From contig JAAYPD010000093.1 of the NCBI GenBank assembly GCA_012520015.1, forward strand, positions 1 to 7,062: a stretch of DNA of 7,062 nucleotides. Reading direction: 5' to 3'. Below are positions 7,058-7,062 of the stretch, in pieces. The DNA is from Methanomicrobiales archaeon (GTDB lineage Archaea; Halobacteriota; Methanomicrobia; Methanomicrobiales; Methanospirillaceae). The notes under the pieces are model-generated. The model was not told the DNA's origin. It saw only the letters and a program-made list of their open reading frames with translations, and searched no databases. Each line of letters begins with the position of its first letter. Positions within the stretch are counted from its first letter, which is position 1. The position numbers and the translations under genes were made by a program.

Positions 7058-7062
7058 TTATC

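Larger units (their letters stand above)
6727..7062. other. AT-rich non-coding upstream region of the hsd operon
   Basis: These 336 bases contain no convincing gene on either strand; the longest minus-strand frames have about 20 codons (for example 6993-6922) and no ribosome site. The composition is much more AT-rich than the coding DNA (about 23% GC by hand in 6901-6960). It holds several TATA-like octamers and dyads, listed separately, which fit a promoter/operator region for hsdR and perhaps for a divergent gene beyond the right edge. Confidence 0.7.

Noticed and set aside
1..7062. CRISPR array, tRNA/rRNA genes, insertion sequences or attachment sites
   Set aside because: No regularly spaced repeats, no tRNA-like cloverleaf, no transposase frame or terminal repeats were seen in the window.

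Overview
The window carries a complete type I restriction-modification locus plus the start of a fourth defence gene. All four genes lie on the minus strand and read right to left: hsdR (restriction/translocation subunit), hsdS (specificity subunit), hsdM (adenine methyltransferase), and a gene that runs off the left edge and encodes an AIPR-family (abortive infection phage resistance) protein. The three hsd genes are almost certainly one transcription unit: hsdR and hsdS are 2 nt apart (or overlap by 4 nt with the TTG start), and hsdS and hsdM are 4 nt apart. The AIPR gene follows after a 70-nt gap on the same strand.

Layout: 1-911, 5' 303 codons of the AIPR gene (3' end outside the window). 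912-981, a short intergenic segment with a 9-bp direct repeat at 10-bp period, a 10-bp palindrome and a TATA-like octamer. 982-2493, hsdM. 2498-3967, hsdS. 3970-6726, hsdR. 6727-7062, an AT-rich non-coding region with several archaeal-type TATA-like octamers and dyads; it is the upstream control region of the operon.

Organism: the promoter-like sequences fit an archaeon. There is a perfect TTTATATA octamer, further TATA-like elements, and no strong Shine-Dalgarno sequences at the hsd starts. Moderate-GC coding DNA with AT-rich spacers would suit a methanogen of the Methanomicrobia type, but this is a guess from style and no taxonomic marker gene is present.

Function: HsdM2-HsdS would methylate adenine in a bipartite target set by the two recognition domains of HsdS. 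Adding HsdR gives the ATP-dependent complex that translocates and cuts unmodified DNA. All catalytic motifs that can be checked by eye are intact in HsdR and HsdM, so the system looks active. The AIPR protein has a nuclease-like N-terminal signature and probably adds a second, abortive-infection layer. Its link to the R-M system is the most interesting point of the window. In hsdS, the two recognition domains are far more AT-rich than the conserved segments, as expected if they have been exchanged by recombination.
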